Positions 17,258 to 28,045 are shown, counted from the stretch's first letter. The stretch: 64,000 bases of DNA from Flagellimonas chongwuensis (GCF_013376415.1 NZ_WYET01000001.1:186001-250000); one strand, 5' to 3'. Program-made: numbers and translations. The notes: a model not told the origin generated them from the sequence alone.

Positions 17258-18589
17258 ATGCAAAGAACGTTAATCAGTCTATTACTAATACTACCATGGT
17301 TGGCGTCCGCCCAGGATACCATACCGAACCTTAGCTTAGATCAGGCCATTGCCTATGCACTGGAGCACAATTATAGTTCCATAAACGCAGAGCGTGATAT
17401 TGTGGATGCACAGAAGCAAAAATGGGAGACCATTGCAACCGGACTTCCACAGATCAACGGTGCCGTTAGCTATCAAAACCAGTTAAAACAGCCTGTTTCG
17501 CAGATTCCTGCCGAGTTTTTTGGTGGGGAGCCGGGAACGTACCAAGAAGTTGTATTTGGTCAGGCACAATCCATGTCAGCAACGGCAACCCTAAGGCAAC
17601 AAATATTTGACGGTTCCTACATTGTGGGTGTGCAGGCAACCAAAACTTTTTTGGAATACAGCCAGAACAATAAGGAGAAAACGGAATTGGAAGTCCGAAA
17701 ATCGGTTGTGGAAGCCTACGGAAATGTACTTTTAGCTCGAGAAAGTGTTCAAATTTCGGAAAAGAACAAATCCACACTGGAAGATAACCTCTACGAAACC
17801 AAGCGAATCTACGAAAATGGCCTTGGCGATGAGGAAAGCGTGGACCAATTACAGATAACACTCTCCACGGTGGACAACCAGCTGAAAAATGCCCGCCGAA
17901 TGGAAGAGATTACCCTTCAAATGTTGAATTTGGTACTGGGTCTTCCCATTGAGACCCCAACGGTTTTGACCGAAAACCTGGATGACCTTACCCAAAAGGA
18001 GATTGATCTTGGATTAATTGATTCCGAATTCAACATTGAGAACAATGTGGACTATAAAATGGCCGCCAACCTCAACGAACAACGGTTTTTGGAGCTGAAA
18101 TTGGCCAAAAGCCGAGCGCTGCCCACATTGAACGCCTTTGTTAACTACGGGGGAAACTCTTTCAGCAATGATTTCAACTTTTTGGACAGCGGCCAGCAAT
18201 GGTTCGGGTCATCCATTTTAGGAGTGGACCTTAACATTCCTATTTTCAGTTCTTTGGGTAGAAGTGCAAGTACACAACGTGCCAAAATTGCCTTGGAAAA
18301 AGCCAAAACACAGTTTACCGAAGCCCAAGCACAGATTCGTCTTCAATTGGAGAGTGCCAAAAGTGATTACATCCTTGCCATAGAACAGTATGGAACTTCC
18401 AAAGAAAACCTGGAACTGGCCGAACGCATAGAAAACAAAAACCAGGTTAAATACGAGGAGGGATTGGCAACCAGCTTTGAATTGAGACAGGCCCAGACCC
18501 AATTGTACACAAGCCAACAAGAATATTTACAGTCCATGGTAGATGTCATCAACAAAAAGACAGCACTGGAAAATATTTTAAACAAATAA
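17258..18589 (+). CDS. TolC-family outer-membrane efflux protein
   Basis: The 443-residue protein starts with a Sec signal (MQRTLISLLLILPWLASAQ) and has the two-fold repeated TolC helical hairpin architecture. Landmarks are LSLDQAIAYALEHNYS near residue 27, a first long helix pair at about 130-200, and the second repeat from about 280 with ERIENKNQVKYEEGLATSFELRQAQTQL near 390-415. It forms the exit channel for the HlyD and RND proteins encoded next. Its ATG abuts the stop of the TetR gene. Confidence 0.92.
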   Translation: MQRTLISLLLILPWLASAQDTIPNLSLDQAIAYALEHNYSSINAERDIVDAQKQKWETIATGLPQINGAVSYQNQLKQPVSQIPAEFFGGEPGTYQEVVFGQAQSMSATATLRQQIFDGSYIVGVQATKTFLEYSQNNKEKTELEVRKSVVEAYGNVLLARESVQISEKNKSTLEDNLYETKRIYENGLGDEESVDQLQITLSTVDNQLKNARRMEEITLQMLNLVLGLPIETPTVLTENLDDLTQKEIDLGLIDSEFNIENNVDYKMAANLNEQRFLELKLAKSRALPTLNAFVNYGGNSFSNDFNFLDSGQQWFGSSILGVDLNIPIFSSLGRSASTQRAKIALEKAKTQFTEAQAQIRLQLESAKSDYILAIEQYGTSKENLELAERIENKNQVKYEEGLATSFELRQAQTQLYTSQQEYLQSMVDVINKKTALENILNK

Positions 18590-18611
18590 CAAAAGAGAAA
18601 ACCATTCCATC

Positions 18612-19784
18612 ATGAGAAAAGCAATATATATAACACTAACTGCAGTAGTTTTGGCTTCTTGCGGAGGCAACAGCAACAAATCTTTGGACAAAGCGTTGGC
18701 CAGCAACGATGTTGAGACCATGCGTAGTAAGCACGCAGAAATCTCCAGCCAAAAGAAAGCGTTGGAGGCACAATTAAAATCATTGGATTCTGCCATTGCG
18801 CTGCTCGACAAGTCCGAAAAACTTCCCTTGGTAACCACAATCGAGGTACACCCAGAGAAATTTGACCATTACTTAGAGCTCCAAGGAGATGTTATGACCA
18901 AACAAAATGTACTGATCTATCCTGAAATGTCCGGGACCTTGAACCGCGTTTACGTAAAAGAAGGTCAAAAAGTTTCCAAAGGACAATTACTGGCCACTAT
19001 TGATGATGGTGGGCTTTCCAGCCAATTGGCCCAACTAAAAACACAGGCGGAACTGAGCAAGACCACTTTTGAGAGACAAAAAAGGCTTTGGGAACAAAAC
19101 ATCGGTTCCGAAATACAATACCTTCAGGCAAAAACCAATTACGAAGCACAACAGAGTGCCGTAAAGCAAATGGAGAGCCAAGTGGGTAAATCGAGCATAC
19201 GTGCACCGTTTACAGGTATCATTGACGATGTTATAAAAGATGAAGGGACCGTAGTTAGCCCAGGTCCAGGTTCCGAAGTGTTCCGAATTGTGAACCTGTC
19301 CAACATGTACATTAACGTTGAGGTTCCAGAAAGCCACTTGCCCAATGTTACCCCTGGTAAAGACGTTAAAGTGTACTTCCCTGTTCTAGGTGACAGTGTT
19401 ACGACAACGGTTAGGCAAACAGGAAATTTCATCAACCCCAGTAATAGATCCTTTACAGCAGAAATTCCCGTACCAAGCCTCGATGGAAAGGTGAAACCAA
19501 ACCTTACAGCAAGGGTAATGATCAATGACTATACCAGTGATAAGGCCATCCTTATCCCTCAAAGTGTGTTGTCAGAAAACGCAGATGGCGAACAATATGT
19601 GTATTTGGTGGACGCCGATTCCATTCAGAATGATCCGGTAGCCAAAAAAGTGGTGATCAAAACAGGGAAAACACAAGGCGATTACGTTGAAGTACTTTCC
19701 GGAATAAACGAAGGGGATGCCATTATCGATGAAGGTGCCCGAAGTGTAAAAGAAGGACAAAAAGTCAACATAAAAAATAGCTAG
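18612..19784 (+). CDS. RND efflux periplasmic adaptor lipoprotein (HlyD/AcrA family)
   Basis: The 390-residue product has a lipobox VVLASC with the lipidated Cys at about residue 17. After a coiled-coil segment (about 30-70) come the lipoyl halves (LIYPEMSGTLNRVYVKEGQKVSKGQLLATID and RAPFTGIIDDVIKDEGTVVSPG) with a helical hairpin between, then a beta-barrel and membrane-proximal domain. It bridges the inner-membrane pump and the TolC-like channel of the same operon. Confidence 0.92.
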   Translation: MRKAIYITLTAVVLASCGGNSNKSLDKALASNDVETMRSKHAEISSQKKALEAQLKSLDSAIALLDKSEKLPLVTTIEVHPEKFDHYLELQGDVMTKQNVLIYPEMSGTLNRVYVKEGQKVSKGQLLATIDDGGLSSQLAQLKTQAELSKTTFERQKRLWEQNIGSEIQYLQAKTNYEAQQSAVKQMESQVGKSSIRAPFTGIIDDVIKDEGTVVSPGPGSEVFRIVNLSNMYINVEVPESHLPNVTPGKDVKVYFPVLGDSVTTTVRQTGNFINPSNRSFTAEIPVPSLDGKVKPNLTARVMINDYTSDKAILIPQSVLSENADGEQYVYLVDADSIQNDPVAKKVVIKTGKTQGDYVEVLSGINEGDAIIDEGARSVKEGQKVNIKNS

Positions 19785-19804
19785 ACAGCCAAAGCAAATA
19801 AATT

Positions 19805-22800
19805 ATGAGCAAACAAAAGAAAAGTGTAGACAAGGAGTTTCGGCTGTCCTCATGGGCCATCGATAACCAGACCACAATGTATGTGCTGATCCTGGTTATC
19901 CTTATCCTTGGTGGCATGGCTTATTTCAGCATGCCCAGGGAAAGCTTCCCTGAGGTAAAAGAGACCAAGATATACATCAGTTCAATCTATCCGGGAAACA
20001 CCGCAGAGGACATTGAAAAACTCATTACCGACCCACTTGAGGACGAACTCAAGACTGTGAGCAATCTTGTAGAAATCACATCTACCTCTCAAGAGGATTA
20101 TTCCATGATCATTGTGGAGTTTGATGAAAACATTTCGGTGGAGGCTGCTCTTCAAAAGGTAAAGGACGAAGTTGACTCTAAAACAGCCGGCGAGGATTGG
20201 CCCACCTTTAACGGGGCCAAAGTGGAACCCAATGTATTCGATTTGAGCCTTTCAGAAGAAATACCCATACTCAACATCAATATTTCCGGGGACTACCCTA
20301 TTGAAAGACTCAAAGAGTTTGGCGAATACTTGGAAGACGAAATAGAAGGCCTTCAAGAAATCAAGCAAGTAGATATTCGTGGTGCACAGGAAAAAGAGGT
20401 AGAAGTTGCCGTGGACATTTACAAGATGATGGCCGCCAAGGTCAGTTTCAACGATGTCATAAACAGTATCAGCAACGAAAACCTGACTACCTCTGCCGGA
20501 AATCTTATTGCCAGTGGGCAACGTAGAACCATTAGGATAGTTGGAGAAATCGATGAGCCCAACGAACTGGAAAATTTTGTGGTGAAATCCGAAAACGGAA
20601 ACCCGATCTACCTTAAGGATATCGCCAAGGTTACCTTTAAGGAAGAGGAAAAGACCACCTATGCACGGGAGTTTGGACACCCCGTGGTAATGCTCGATGT
20701 AAAAAAACGTTCCGGTAAAAACATGGTCGACGCAGTGGACCAGATCAAAGTAATAGTTGACGATGCTATTGAGAATGAATTTCCTCAAGATCTTACGGTA
20801 ACCATAGCCAACGACCAATCGTCCAAGACCATTGGCCAAGTAGATGACCTGGTAAACAATATCATCTTCGGTATTATCTTGGTGGTAACCGTCCTGATGT
20901 TCTTTTTGGGCTTCAAAAATGCATTGTTCGTAGGTTTCGCCATTCCAATGTCCATGTTCATGTCGCTGATGATACTCAACGTTTTGGGCTACACCATGAA
21001 CACCATGATACTTTTTGGACTTATTATGGGGCTAGGAATGTTGGTGGACAATGGTATTGTGGTTGTGGAAAACATTTATCGTCTTATGGACGAGGAAAAA
21101 ATGCCACGTATCGAAGCTGCGAAAAAAGGTATTGGTGAGATTGCGTTCCCGATTATCATATCAACACTGACCACAGTTGCAGCCTTTGTGCCTTTGGGGC
21201 TTTGGCCGGGCATCATGGGGCAGTTTATGAAGTATTTCCCTATTACCCTGTCGGTGGTTTTGGGTTCATCCCTATTTGTGGCAATCTTTTTTAACTCTGT
21301 TCTGGTATCACGATACATGACTACTGAGGACAAGGAGATGCCCCTAAAACAGATTGTGCGCATCACATCCATTATTTCCGTAATCGGCATTCTCATCGTC
21401 ATCTTCGGTGGAGCGTATAGGTCATTGGGGTCACTGATGGTGCTAACTGCGATTATGTTATGGATTTATCGTTTGTTCCTAAGAAACTGGGCCGGGATAT
21501 TCCAAAATAGGATCCTTCCCAAATGGGAAAGCTTTTACGAGAGGACACTACGCTATTCCCTTGCTGGAAGAAGGCCCATTTTTATTGCAGTTACCACTTT
21601 TGTCCTGCTTATAATCGCCTTTATCGGTTTTGGTGCTTCCGTAGGTAGCCAAAGAACCAAGGTGGAGTTTTTCCCCGATAACAAGCCCAACCAAATTATC
21701 GTTTATATCGAATACCCCGAAGGGACCGATATAGAAAAGACGAACAAAATCACCAAGGACATTGAAGAGCGGGTATACGACATCATCAATTCGGACGCTT
21801 ACATGAACGGTGACTACAACTTTATGACCGAAAGTGCCGTATCCCAAGTAGGGGAAGGTGCCGGTAACCCCCAGACCGATGGTGGTTCCAGTGCAGAAAT
21901 GCCAAACAGGGGCAAAATCACGGCCACCTTACGGGAATTCAAATACCGTGAAGGTGCGGATAGCCAAGAACTTTTGAGAAAAGTTCAGGAGGCATTGAAA
22001 GATGTGTATCCCGGCGTTGCCATTTCGGTTGAAAAAGACGCCGTTGGGCCTCCCGTCGGTTACCCCATCAACATAGAATTGGAAGGAGAGGATTATACCG
22101 AATTGATCAATACCGCGGAAAGAATGCGAAATTTTATCAATTCAAGAAACATACCCGGTATTGATGAGCTCAAGATAGATGTAAACAAGTCCAAGCCATC
22201 CATGTTGGTACAGGTTGATCGTAAAAAAGCAGGTGAGTTGGGCATTGCAACCGGTCAGATTGGCCAACAGCTCCGTAGTTCCATCTTTGGTTCCAAAGCC
22301 GGCATTTACAAAGAAGGTGGTGAAGATTACGACATTTACGTGAGGTTCAACGAAGAGGACCGGTACAACACCAGTGCCCTTTTCAACCAGCGCATCACAT
22401 TTAGGGACCCATCCAGCGGACAAATCAAGGAAGTTCCAATTTCGGCGGTCACCAAGCAAACGAACAGCACCGGGTTTAGCGCTATAAAGCACCGGGATGT
22501 AAAACGGGTGGTAACCGTTTATTCCGCGTTGGCTTCGGGCTATACGGATGCCGGTGCCATTGTGGGCAAAATCCAGGAAGAAATGAACGATTTCGAAAAT
22601 CTTCCGGATAATATCAAAATAGATTATACAGGTCAGATAGAGGAGCAAAATAAGCAAATGGCCTTTTTGATGGGTGCTTTTTTCACCGGTCTTGGACTGA
22701 TATTCTTTATTCTGATATTCCAATTCAACTCCATCAGTAAACCGGGCATTATCATGCTTGCAATTTTCTTGAGTTTGATTGGTGTATTCGGAGGTATCGT

Positions 22801-23317
22801 TGCTACAGGAAGTGCATTTGTTATCATGATGACCATGATGGGAATTATATCCCTGGCAGGTATTGTGGTGAACAATGGTGTGGTACTATTGGATTATACC
22901 CAACTGCTAATCGATAGAAAGAAGGTGAAATTAGACCTTGATGAAGATGGGCTTTTGGAGCCTGATGATTTCTTGGAATCCGTTGTAAGAGGAGGAAAAT
23001 CGAGATTGCGTCCCGTATTGCTAACGGCCATTACCACCATTTTAGGTTTGATTCCATTGGCAACAGGATTCAATATCAACTTCTTTACCCTAATGAGCGA
23101 GTTTGACCCTGGTATTTATTTTGGAGGTGACAACGTAATATTTTGGGGACCGTTGGCTTGGACCGTAATCTACGGATTATTGGTGGCAACCTTCCTAACA
23201 CTGATTGTTGTACCTATTCTATTCACCTTGGTATACAAGCTAAAGCTAAGGATTAGAAAAAGAAAGTTGGCAAGGCAAGAACGCAAACAAGAACAAATTG
23301 AAACTGCTACCACATAA
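19805..23317 (+). CDS. RND multidrug-type efflux permease (AcrB/MdtB superfamily)
   Basis: The 1170-residue inner-membrane pump has twelve predicted membrane helices and two large periplasmic loops. TM1 is near residue 25-42, the porter domain begins with SMPRESFPEVKETKIYIS, and TM4 carries GLGMLVDNGIVVVEN, with one Asp where AcrB has two adjacent Asp. The C-terminal half repeats the fold (ISLAGIVVNNGVVLLDY). It is longer than AcrB (about 1050 residues), with insertions around 510-560 and near the C-terminus. It is the last gene of the TetR operon; the substrate is unknown. Confidence 0.92.
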   Translation: MSKQKKSVDKEFRLSSWAIDNQTTMYVLILVILILGGMAYFSMPRESFPEVKETKIYISSIYPGNTAEDIEKLITDPLEDELKTVSNLVEITSTSQEDYSMIIVEFDENISVEAALQKVKDEVDSKTAGEDWPTFNGAKVEPNVFDLSLSEEIPILNINISGDYPIERLKEFGEYLEDEIEGLQEIKQVDIRGAQEKEVEVAVDIYKMMAAKVSFNDVINSISNENLTTSAGNLIASGQRRTIRIVGEIDEPNELENFVVKSENGNPIYLKDIAKVTFKEEEKTTYAREFGHPVVMLDVKKRSGKNMVDAVDQIKVIVDDAIENEFPQDLTVTIANDQSSKTIGQVDDLVNNIIFGIILVVTVLMFFLGFKNALFVGFAIPMSMFMSLMILNVLGYTMNTMILFGLIMGLGMLVDNGIVVVENIYRLMDEEKMPRIEAAKKGIGEIAFPIIISTLTTVAAFVPLGLWPGIMGQFMKYFPITLSVVLGSSLFVAIFFNSVLVSRYMTTEDKEMPLKQIVRITSIISVIGILIVIFGGAYRSLGSLMVLTAIMLWIYRLFLRNWAGIFQNRILPKWESFYERTLRYSLAGRRPIFIAVTTFVLLIIAFIGFGASVGSQRTKVEFFPDNKPNQIIVYIEYPEGTDIEKTNKITKDIEERVYDIINSDAYMNGDYNFMTESAVSQVGEGAGNPQTDGGSSAEMPNRGKITATLREFKYREGADSQELLRKVQEALKDVYPGVAISVEKDAVGPPVGYPINIELEGEDYTELINTAERMRNFINSRNIPGIDELKIDVNKSKPSMLVQVDRKKAGELGIATGQIGQQLRSSIFGSKAGIYKEGGEDYDIYVRFNEEDRYNTSALFNQRITFRDPSSGQIKEVPISAVTKQTNSTGFSAIKHRDVKRVVTVYSALASGYTDAGAIVGKIQEEMNDFENLPDNIKIDYTGQIEEQNKQMAFLMGAFFTGLGLIFFILIFQFNSISKPGIIMLAIFLSLIGVFGGIVATGSAFVIMMTMMGIISLAGIVVNNGVVLLDYTQLLIDRKKVKLDLDEDGLLEPDDFLESVVRGGKSRLRPVLLTAITTILGLIPLATGFNINFFTLMSEFDPGIYFGGDNVIFWGPLAWTVIYGLLVATFLTLIVVPILFTLVYKLKLRIRKRKLARQERKQEQIETATT

Positions 23318-23340
23318 TGTAGTACAAAAACAATAGAAAA

Positions 23341-23368
23341 GCCCCGACCAAATGGTCGGGGCTTTTTT
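23341..23368 (+). terminator. Intrinsic terminator of the TetR-TolC-HlyD-RND operon
   Basis: GCCCCGACCA and TGGTCGGGGC form a perfect 10-bp stem with an AA loop, followed by six T. It ends the efflux operon 24 bases after the stop. Confidence 0.95.
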
Positions 23369-23391
23369 GCTTAAACACTGATTTTAAATAA

Positions 23392-23742
23392 TTATTGGTT
23401 TACCGTTACGGCATCGCCTTGGCTCCAACTTTTTACTTGCACAATACGGTTATCCGTAAAGTCAACTTCGTTCAATTCATCGTTCCTCCAAAAAAACCAT
23501 TTCCCGGTTTTTTCTCCATTGTCGTATTGGCCGGTGGCAATTTTTTTACCTTCTACATTGAACATTACCCAATCTCCATGCAACTTTCCGTTCAACATAT
23601 AACCTGTTTGGGCAATTTCACCATTGTCGTGAAAATAAGTGGCTTTCACCATATCTCCCACTTTTTCAAAGGTAGGCTTGGTATCTTGTGCAGACACACC
23701 AACCGCAAACATCACCGCCAAAAATAATACTGCTTTTTTCAT
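23392..23742 (-). CDS. Small secreted MORN-variant/YwqK-like repeat protein
   Basis: I start at MKKAVLFLAVMFAVGVSAQ, a clean Sec signal, giving 116 residues; the longer frame adds 16 unlikely residues. The mature protein has short repeats of the kind G-x-Y/M-x-x-G-K-x-x-G-x-W (QTGYMLNGKLHGDWVMF, ATGQYDNGEKTGKWFFW), as in MORN-variant or YwqK-family proteins. These are beta-repeat surface modules; no enzymatic role is apparent. A -7-like box TAACTTTG lies on the minus strand at 23795-23788. Confidence 0.75.
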   Translation of the reverse strand: MKKAVLFLAVMFAVGVSAQDTKPTFEKVGDMVKATYFHDNGEIAQTGYMLNGKLHGDWVMFNVEGKKIATGQYDNGEKTGKWFFWRNDELNEVDFTDNRIVQVKSWSQGDAVTVNQ

Positions 23743-24107
23743 ATCTAGATGGGATTTAATATTATTAGTATCAATATGATAACGAATCAAAGTTACTTAA
23801 ATTTTACGTTAATCACACATTTACATAACATTTAGTTTACATTAAATTAACTTAAAATGTTCAATTTACTGTATTTCAATTAGTTAATATTTTTGTAATT
23901 CTTCAAAACGACCATTTAATCGAAGAATTTTGCCCTATACCCCAACCTCTACAATGGAAAAATGATCTCCAATGTTAATTTAACGTTAAGCGATATGCCC
24001 CTTGTAGCCATTTTTGAAATTTAAAAAAGCAGGTCAAGGAGAAAAAGAGATTATCTACTGTAAAATATCCACATTCCTATTAAATTTGCGCTCTCATAAC
24101 AAACATC
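23743..24107. other. 365-bp A/T-rich intergenic region before aspS
   Basis: No gene is evident. It holds a plus-strand -7 box TATTTTTG (23888-23895) followed at once by an inverted repeat AATTCTTC-N17-GAAGAATT (23897-23929), a TTAACGTTAA palindrome (23980-23989), and a second -7 box TAAATTTG (24081-24088) placed 20 bases before the aspS start. The last is the likely aspS promoter. Confidence 0.5.
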
Positions 24108-25856
24108 ATGTACAGAAGCAATACTTGTGGTGCCCTAAGGGCATCGGACATAGGTTCAGAGGTAATACTAAGTGGATGGGTGCACAAGCTGCGCGACAAA
24201 GGTTTTGTAGTGTGGGTAGATATTCGCGACCGTTACGGCATAACCCAATTGGTATTTGATGAAGAACGAACTACCAAAGAACTTTTGGAACAAGCTCGCG
24301 AACTGGGACGTGAAACCGTTATACAAGCAAAGGGGCAAGTTATAGAGCGAGCTTCCAAAAACCCGAATATCCCAACGGGAGAAATCGAAGTTCTGGTGAC
24401 CGAACTCACTGTCCTTAATAATTCTTTGCTTCCTCCTTTCACAATTGAGGACGAGACCGATGGCGGTGAGGACATTCGAATGAAGTATCGCTATCTGGAC
24501 ATTAGAAGAAACCCAGTAAAGAACAAACTTATATTTAGGCACAAGGTGACGATGGAGGTCAGAAAATATCTGTCCGACCAAGGTTTTATCGATATTGAAA
24601 CACCTTATTTGATAAAATCCACTCCCGAGGGGGCAAGGGACTTTTTAGTGCCCAGCCGCATGAACGAAGGCCAGTTTTATGCCCTTCCCCAATCTCCCCA
24701 GACCTTTAAACAATTGTTGATGGTAGGAGGAATGGACAAGTATTTCCAAATTGTGAAATGTTTTAGGGACGAAGACCTTCGTGCAGACCGCCAGCCCGAG
24801 TTTACTCAAATTGACTGTGAAATGGCGTTTGTTGAGCAAGAAGATATCCTAAACACTTTTGAAGGTTTGACAAAACATCTTTTAAAGGAAATTAAAGGTG
24901 TGGAAGTGGATGAATTTCCACGTATGACCTACGATGATGCCATGCGATTGTATGGAAACGACAAGCCCGACATCCGATTTGGGATGGAATTTGGTGAATT
25001 GAACCCTGTGGCGCAGCATAAAGATTTCAATGTTTTCAACACTGCTGAATTAGTGGTTGGCATAGCTGTGCCGGGAGCAGCTTCTTACACTCGAAAAGAA
25101 ATAGATGGGTTAATTGATTGGGTTAAACGCCCTCAGGTGGGCGCCAAGGGAATGGTATATGTAAAATGTAACGAGGATGGCACCTACAAATCTTCCGTGG
25201 ATAAGTTTTATGACCAAGAAGATTTGGCCAAATGGGCCGAAACCACCGGTGCAAAAGCGGGTGACCTTATCTGTGTGCTTTCCGGAAATACCAACGAGAC
25301 CCGCGCACAATTGAGTGCCCTTCGAATGGAATTGGCCACTCGATTGGGACTTAGAAAAGCGGATGAATTCGCTCCCTTATGGGTCGTGGATTTCCCACTG
25401 CTGGAATTGGATGAGGAAACCGGAAAATACCATGCCATGCACCATCCTTTCACTTCCCCAAAACCAGGTCAATTGGAATTGTTGGACACAAAACCCGGAG
25501 AAGTAAAGGCCAACGCCTATGATTTGGTGCTGAACGGAAACGAAATCGGAGGTGGTTCCATCAGAATCTATGACAAAGAGACCCAAGCGACCATGTTCAA
25601 ACATTTGGGCTTTACCCCAGAGGAAGCAAAAGCACAGTTTGGCTTTTTGATGGATGCTTTCCAATATGGAGCGCCTCCCCACGGTGGTATCGCTTTTGGT
25701 CTGGATAGATTGGTGGCCATTTTGGGCGGACAGGAAACTATTCGAGACTACATCGCTTTCCCAAAAAACAACAGTGGACGCGATGTTATGATAGATGCCC
25801 CGGCGAACATCGACGAAGAGCAACTAAAAGAACTCCATTTAAAATTGGACATGTAA
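24108..25856 (+). CDS. aspS: Aspartate--tRNA ligase
   Basis: This class II synthetase charges tRNA-Asp with aspartate. The 582 residues have the N-terminal OB-fold anticodon domain (about 1-110, [28 protein letters not shown]), the catalytic core with the motif 2 loop [18 protein letters not shown], a bacterial GAD insertion (about 285-415) and motif 3 [15 protein letters not shown] near residue 530. Length and order fit bacterial AspRS. A -7 box lies just upstream and a terminator just downstream, so it is monocistronic. Confidence 0.97.
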   Translation: MYRSNTCGALRASDIGSEVILSGWVHKLRDKGFVVWVDIRDRYGITQLVFDEERTTKELLEQARELGRETVIQAKGQVIERASKNPNIPTGEIEVLVTELTVLNNSLLPPFTIEDETDGGEDIRMKYRYLDIRRNPVKNKLIFRHKVTMEVRKYLSDQGFIDIETPYLIKSTPEGARDFLVPSRMNEGQFYALPQSPQTFKQLLMVGGMDKYFQIVKCFRDEDLRADRQPEFTQIDCEMAFVEQEDILNTFEGLTKHLLKEIKGVEVDEFPRMTYDDAMRLYGNDKPDIRFGMEFGELNPVAQHKDFNVFNTAELVVGIAVPGAASYTRKEIDGLIDWVKRPQVGAKGMVYVKCNEDGTYKSSVDKFYDQEDLAKWAETTGAKAGDLICVLSGNTNETRAQLSALRMELATRLGLRKADEFAPLWVVDFPLLELDEETGKYHAMHHPFTSPKPGQLELLDTKPGEVKANAYDLVLNGNEIGGGSIRIYDKETQATMFKHLGFTPEEAKAQFGFLMDAFQYGAPPHGGIAFGLDRLVAILGGQETIRDYIAFPKNNSGRDVMIDAPANIDEEQLKELHLKLDM

Positions 25857-25862
25857 TAATAG

Positions 25863-25892
25863 AAAATCCCGTTTTGTAAGCGGGATTTTTTA
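25863..25892 (+). terminator. Intrinsic terminator of aspS
   Basis: AAAATCCCG and CGGGATTTT flank a 9-base loop and run into a T tract. Confidence 0.88.
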
Positions 25893-25920
25893 ATACTTTT
25901 AATAGGTATTACGGACCTCC

Positions 25921-27705
25921 ATGCCCTACAGCAATAAAAAACTGCTCACCCGCTTTTTAAAATGGCGATATCGAAATATCTCCAACAGGACCTTTATTCA
26001 GTTAATGAGTTTGGTCGTTGGATTTTTGGCAGGACTGGTAGCGGTTACCGTAAAAAACTCCACCTATTTTATTGAATCGCTCTTAAAAAGAGGAATCGTT
26101 TTCTCGGAGAACCAACTGTATTTCATCCTTCCGACGATAGGACTTACCTTGGTCTATCTCTATGTCAAATTTGTACACAAAGAGCCACTACAACATGCAG
26201 TTTCCTCTATTATATTCTCACTCTCCAAAAAGAGGGGACTGCTCAAACTAAAGGATATTTACACCCCATTGATCACCGCTCCGCTCACCGTTGGTTTTGG
26301 TGGTTCTGTTGGTTTGTTGGGTCCAGCTGTAAAATCCGGGTCCGCAGTAAGTTCCAACTTAAGCAGATTGTTCCATATTGATGCAAAAACTAGAACCCTT
26401 TTGGTGGCCTGCGCTTCGGCCGGTGCAATTGCATCTATCTTCCAATCGCCCATTGCAGCCATAATTTTTGCAGTGGAGGTTTTTACCTTGGATTTGACCA
26501 TGATGTCCATGCTCCCCTTGCTTTTGGCATCGATTTCAGGGGTACTCACCTCCTATTTCTTTTTGGGCAACGAAGTATTGTTCAGCTTTTCGCTATCCGA
26601 AGGCTTTAAACTGGAAGACACCGCATTTTACGTTTTGTTGGGAGTAGGTACCGGCTTTGCCTCCATCTATTTTACCAAAATGTACTTTCGGATACTCTCG
26701 CTATTCAAAAAATTGAAAAGTCCAAAGTATAAATTATTGGTTGGTGGAATCGCCATCGGCATCATGTTGTACGCCATTCCCCCACTCTATGGTGAAGGTT
26801 TCGGATTTATCAACAACCTATTGGACGGTAATCACCTAAAAGCTTTGGGCACCACTCCATTTGATGCGTTCACGGACAATATCTGGGTGGTTATTGCGCT
26901 CTTGTTCGGCATTACCATTTTCAAGGCTATTGCCATGACCACCACCATCGGTGCAGGGGGAGCTGGAGGAGTATTTATCCCCACCATGGTTATGGGAAGC
27001 GCATTGGGCAATGTGGTTGCGAAGGTCATCAATAATCTGGGATTGGGATTCTCGGTATCGGAAAGTAACTTTACCTTGATTGGAATGGCAGGTCTCATTG
27101 CCGGGGTAATTCACGCACCTTTGACCGCCATATTCTTGATAGCTGAGATAACAGGAGGGTACCAACTTTTTGTTCCTTTGATGATAACCGCCGCTATTTC
27201 ATACCTCATCACTAAAAATGCCCTCGATTATACGATTTACACCAAAGAACTGGCCAAAATAGGAGCGCTTTTATCGCACAATAAGGATCAAATGGTGCTC
27301 GGGCTGATGGAAATGGATGATGTTATCGAAAAGAATTTCAAGCCTGTTCACCCAAAAATGTCCTTGGGCGAAATGTTGCATCAATCCGTATCCAAATCCA
27401 AAAGAAACCTTTTCCCAGTACTGGATGATGAAAAAAAATTAATTGGGATTATCGTCTTGGATGACATCAGGCCCATGATGTTCGACACCGAAATATATGA
27501 CACCGTTTTTGTTAAAAATTTGATGCATGCACCGCCAGAGGTTATCTTTTACGAGACGGACAACATGAAGCAGGTAATGAAAAAATTTCAGGATAGCGGC
27601 GCTTGGAACTTGCCCGTCATCAAAAATGGCAAATATGAGGGCTTCATCAGCAAATCAAAAATGTTGACCGCCTATCGCAGAAAATTGATCAATTACTCTC
27701 AATGA
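25921..27705 (+). CDS. CLC-family chloride channel/transporter with CBS domains, lacking the gating Glu
   Basis: The 594-residue protein has the CLC membrane fold (residues about 25-445) and a C-terminal pair of CBS domains (about 460-585). Recognisable parts are FGGSVGLLGPAVKSGS (first half of the ion path), FQSPIAAIIFAVEV with the inner Glu, and GGVFIPTMVMG for the GxFxP motif. At the place of the external gating Glu (GREGP in E. coli ClcA, GLE/GAE in relatives) it has Leu133. Loss of that residue uncouples or opens characterised CLCs, so this one may act as a channel; that is inference. A small membrane protein gene overlaps its stop by 4 bases. Confidence 0.9.
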   Translation: MPYSNKKLLTRFLKWRYRNISNRTFIQLMSLVVGFLAGLVAVTVKNSTYFIESLLKRGIVFSENQLYFILPTIGLTLVYLYVKFVHKEPLQHAVSSIIFSLSKKRGLLKLKDIYTPLITAPLTVGFGGSVGLLGPAVKSGSAVSSNLSRLFHIDAKTRTLLVACASAGAIASIFQSPIAAIIFAVEVFTLDLTMMSMLPLLLASISGVLTSYFFLGNEVLFSFSLSEGFKLEDTAFYVLLGVGTGFASIYFTKMYFRILSLFKKLKSPKYKLLVGGIAIGIMLYAIPPLYGEGFGFINNLLDGNHLKALGTTPFDAFTDNIWVVIALLFGITIFKAIAMTTTIGAGGAGGVFIPTMVMGSALGNVVAKVINNLGLGFSVSESNFTLIGMAGLIAGVIHAPLTAIFLIAEITGGYQLFVPLMITAAISYLITKNALDYTIYTKELAKIGALLSHNKDQMVLGLMEMDDVIEKNFKPVHPKMSLGEMLHQSVSKSKRNLFPVLDDEKKLIGIIVLDDIRPMMFDTEIYDTVFVKNLMHAPPEVIFYETDNMKQVMKKFQDSGAWNLPVIKNGKYEGFISKSKMLTAYRRKLINYSQ

Positions 27706-27962
27706 AGATAAAACTCAAACATATCGTTTTTTTTATTATGCTGGCATCCCTTGGCTCCATATTCTACGGTCTTTCCTTGGAAGAAGGGCATCCACAGGCA
27801 CCCAAATACATTGGAGGAGGCACAGTTGGTCTATTTTTGGTAGCCATGCCACTTTTCCTATGGAAAGAAAGCAAGGTCAAAAACATGAAAGATTACATGC
27901 TTACCAAGGAAAATATTAAGAAAATGCAGGAAAAAGAGCGAAAAAATACTGAAAACAAATAA
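27702..27962 (+). CDS. Small two-TM membrane protein coupled to the CLC gene
   Basis: The 86-residue protein has hydrophobic segments at about 7-24 and 38-56 and a Lys/Glu-rich cytoplasmic tail (KENIKKMQEKERKN). Its ATG overlaps the CLC stop (ATGA), so it is translated together with the transporter. No family is recognised; an accessory subunit is possible. Confidence 0.7.
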   Translation: MKIKLKHIVFFIMLASLGSIFYGLSLEEGHPQAPKYIGGGTVGLFLVAMPLFLWKESKVKNMKDYMLTKENIKKMQEKERKNTENK

Positions 27963-28045
27963 TTTTCATAAGATTTAAACTTCATTTCATCCAATCAGTC
28001 ATAAAAAAAGTTACATTCGTATTTTAACATTTTATTTATTTTTTA

